Below, in pieces: positions 23,168-27,898 of a DNA stretch of 27,898 nt. How positions within the stretch are numbered: position 1 is the stretch's first letter; each line of letters begins with the position of its first letter. The notes below the pieces were generated by a model that saw only the letters and a program-made list of their open reading frames with translations, ran no database searches and had not been told where the DNA came from. A program made the translations under genes and the position numbers. The stretch is from Betaproteobacteria bacterium (lineage in GTDB: Bacteria; Pseudomonadota; Gammaproteobacteria; Burkholderiales; SG8-39): positions 1 through 27,898 of the forward strand of contig JAOUGZ010000004.1 in NCBI GenBank assembly GCA_029865405.1, written 5' to 3'.

Positions 23168-23326
23168 AATCCTGGTGTGCCCGCTGTGCAAGGGGCCGCT
23201 CGTGTACCGCAAGCCGGAAGCCGAGCTGGTGTGCAAGGCCGACCGTCTTGCCTATCCGGTGAAGGACGGCATCCCGGTGATGCTCGAAGACGACGCGCGC
23301 AAGCTCGATCCGGCCGAAGAGGTCGC

Positions 23327-23330
<4 letters not shown>
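23136..23330 (+). CDS. Trm112-family small zinc-binding-type protein (YcaR-like)
   Basis: 64 residues, GTG start inside the 3' end of lpx[14 protein letters not shown] supplies a CPxC motif, followed by [20 protein letters not shown], the Trm112 core. The fourth zinc ligand found in eukaryotic Trm112 is not seen, as in most bacterial forms. In eukaryotes and archaea Trm112 activates methyltransferases; in bacteria the role is unsettled, and the gene is regularly fixed between lpxK and kdsB. Its stop overlaps the kdsB GTG. Confidence 0.93.
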
Positions 23331-24731
<1,401 letters not shown>

Positions 24732-24734
24732 CGC

Positions 24735-24778
24735 CCCCTTTTCCGCGGGGCTCCCCGCCCCGCGCATGCGAAGGGGAG
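24735..24778 (+). promoter_or_regulatory. hppA leader hairpin covering the ribosome site
   Basis: An inner stem CGCGGGG (24744-24750) with CCCCGCG (24758-24764) is extended by CCCCTT (24735-24740) with AAGGGG (24771-24776). The AAGGGGAG is the Shine-Dalgarno of hppA. If the whole stem is transcribed, the ribosome site would be paired. There is no T-run after the inner stem, so it is not a simple terminator. Confidence 0.4.
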
Positions 24779-24785
24779 AAAACAC

Positions 24786-26851
<2,066 letters not shown>

Positions 26852-26855
<4 letters not shown>

Positions 26856-27898
26856 GCGCGCGTACGAAGTCCCTGAACAGGGCCGCTTGCGCGGCCCTTT
26901 TCTTTTTCAGCGCCGGCGCCGCGGCGCAGCTCGCCGCGCCCGAGGCGGAAAGCGAACGCGTCGAGCGCCGGGCCGCCTACGCCAAGCGCTTCATGGTTGC
27001 CGCCGCCGACCCGCGCGCGGTGGCGGCGGGGCTCGAGATGCTGCGCGCGGGCGGCAGCGCCGTGGACGCGGCGATCGCCGCGCAGCTCGTCCTCGGCCTG
27101 GTCGAGCCGCAGTCTTCGGGCCTCGGGGGCGGGGCGTTCGCGCTCACCTGGACGCAAGCGGACAAGCGCGTGCGCAGCTACGACGCGCGCGAGGCGGCGC
27201 CGGCGGCGGCGCGCCCCGACCGCTTTCTCGACCGGCACGGCAATCCCGAGGAATTCATGCAGGCGGTGGCGAGCGGGCGCTCGGTCGGCGTGCCGGGTGT
27301 ACCGCGGCTGCTGGAGACGCTGCACCGCGAGCATGGGCGGCTGCCGTGGCGACGGCTGTTCGCGCCGGCGATCCGGCTCGCGCAAGAGGGCTTCGAGAAG
27401 ACGCGGCGCCTGTCGCGCCTGCTCGAGCGCGAAGAGGTGCTGCGCAGCGACCCCGCGGCGCGCGCGCTGTTCTACGCGGGCGCGCGAATCGTCAACCGCG
27501 AGTACGGGGCGACGCTGCGCGAGCTGGCGGCGCGCGGCGCCGACGCGTTCTACCATGGTGCGATCGCCGCCGACATCGTGCGCGCGGTGCAGGCCGATCT
27601 GACGCTCGATGACCTGGCGCGCTATCGCGTCATCGAGCGCGCGCCCGTGTGCGGCGCGTATCGCGCCTATCGCATCTGCGGCATGGGGCCGCCGAGCTCG
27701 GGCGCCACCGGCGTGCTGCAGATCCTCGGCGTCCTCGAGCGCACGGCCTTCGATCGCGCTGCGCCGGGCTCGGCCGAGGCGGTGCACCTGTTCAGCGAGG
27801 CGGCGCGCCTCGCCTACGCGGATCGCGCGCGCTACGTGGGGGATCCGGCCTTTGCGACAGTGCCGGTGGCGAAGATGCTGGATCCGAACTATCTCGCG
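26852..27898 (+). CDS. ggt: Gamma-glutamyltransferase, 3' part outside the window
   Basis: 349 codons from a GTG at 26852 that overlaps the hppA stop; the gene runs off the right edge. A signal peptide is seen (about residues 8-26, [15 protein letters not shown]). Mature-domain signatures: [53 protein letters not shown], the beginning of the GGT large subunit, then [19 protein letters not shown] and [17 protein letters not shown]. The autocatalytic cleavage Thr lies beyond the window. It cleaves gamma-glutamyl bonds such as those of glutathione in the periplasm. An ATG at 26991 would give a protein without the signal peptide and is less likely. A rho-independent terminator-like hairpin with a T-run overlies the signal peptide codons (see findings). 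Confidence 0.93.
26879..26907 (+). terminator. Rho-independent terminator within the start of ggt
   Basis: GGGCCGC-TTGC-GCGGCCC (26880-26897) followed by TTTTCTTTTT: seven G/C pairs (an A-T pair extends them) and a U-rich tail, 25 bases after the hppA stop. It should end or attenuate hppA transcription, yet it is inside the ggt coding frame where it encodes part of the signal peptide. Confidence 0.82.

Overview
The window is about 27.9 kb of very GC-rich DNA, packed with genes that often overlap by 1-40 bases and often start with GTG. It fits a chromosome of a betaproteobacterium, probably of the Burkholderiales or a close relative. The strongest clue is the conserved block xseA / exbB-exbD-lpxK-Trm112(ycaR)-kdsB-adk at the right, supported by a TctBA-type tricarboxylate carrier and a K+-independent H+-pyrophosphatase. 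I see no rRNA, tRNA, insertion sequence, phage gene or CRISPR array. Both ends of the window cut genes.

Region 1 (1-7368, plus strand): the end of a GT39-type membrane glycosyltransferase, a UbiA-family polyprenyl-phosphate transferase resembling DPPR synthase, a lone cyclic-nucleotide-binding domain protein, and then a tightly overlapping five-gene cassette. The cassette encodes a VTT/TMEM64 membrane domain fused to a pyridine nucleotide-disulfide oxidoreductase, an exported DUF547 protein, two glycosyltransferase-like proteins of the TIGR04283 and TIGR04282 (DUF2064) types, and an exported DUF3047 protein.

Region 2 (7346-12527): a GDSL esterase on minus; tctB-tctA on plus without a tctC; a four-gene minus operon (PduO-type cobalamin adenosyltransferase, haloacid-dehalogenase-like HAD, single-domain response regulator, Rid-family protein); and a plus-strand two-ACT-domain protein.

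Region 3 (12537-19158, minus) is the most unusual. Seven closely packed genes run in the order thermostable-hemolysin family protein, an acyl-adenylating enzyme fused to a heme-oxygenase-like diiron oxidase domain, SDR reductase, exported TPR-like protein, OmpR-type response regulator, QseC-like sensor kinase, and a small ferredoxin. Upstream of the first gene is a PmrA/QseB-type direct repeat (ATTAAC-N5-ATTAAC), the type of site its own regulator could bind. I read this as an autoregulated, uncharacterised fatty-acid-derived or acyl-derived biosynthetic pathway.

Region 4 (19287-27898): a small coiled-coil protein; xseA; a regulatory-looking 273-bp gap with two consensus DnaA boxes in inverted orientation and several other dyads; the envelope block exbB-exbD-lpxK-Trm112-kdsB-adk (energised transport and lipid A/Kdo synthesis); hppA; and the start of ggt. 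Two oddities stand out here. lpxK has no ATG/GTG/TTG at its expected start (an ACG sits there), and a textbook rho-independent terminator lies inside the ggt signal-peptide codons.
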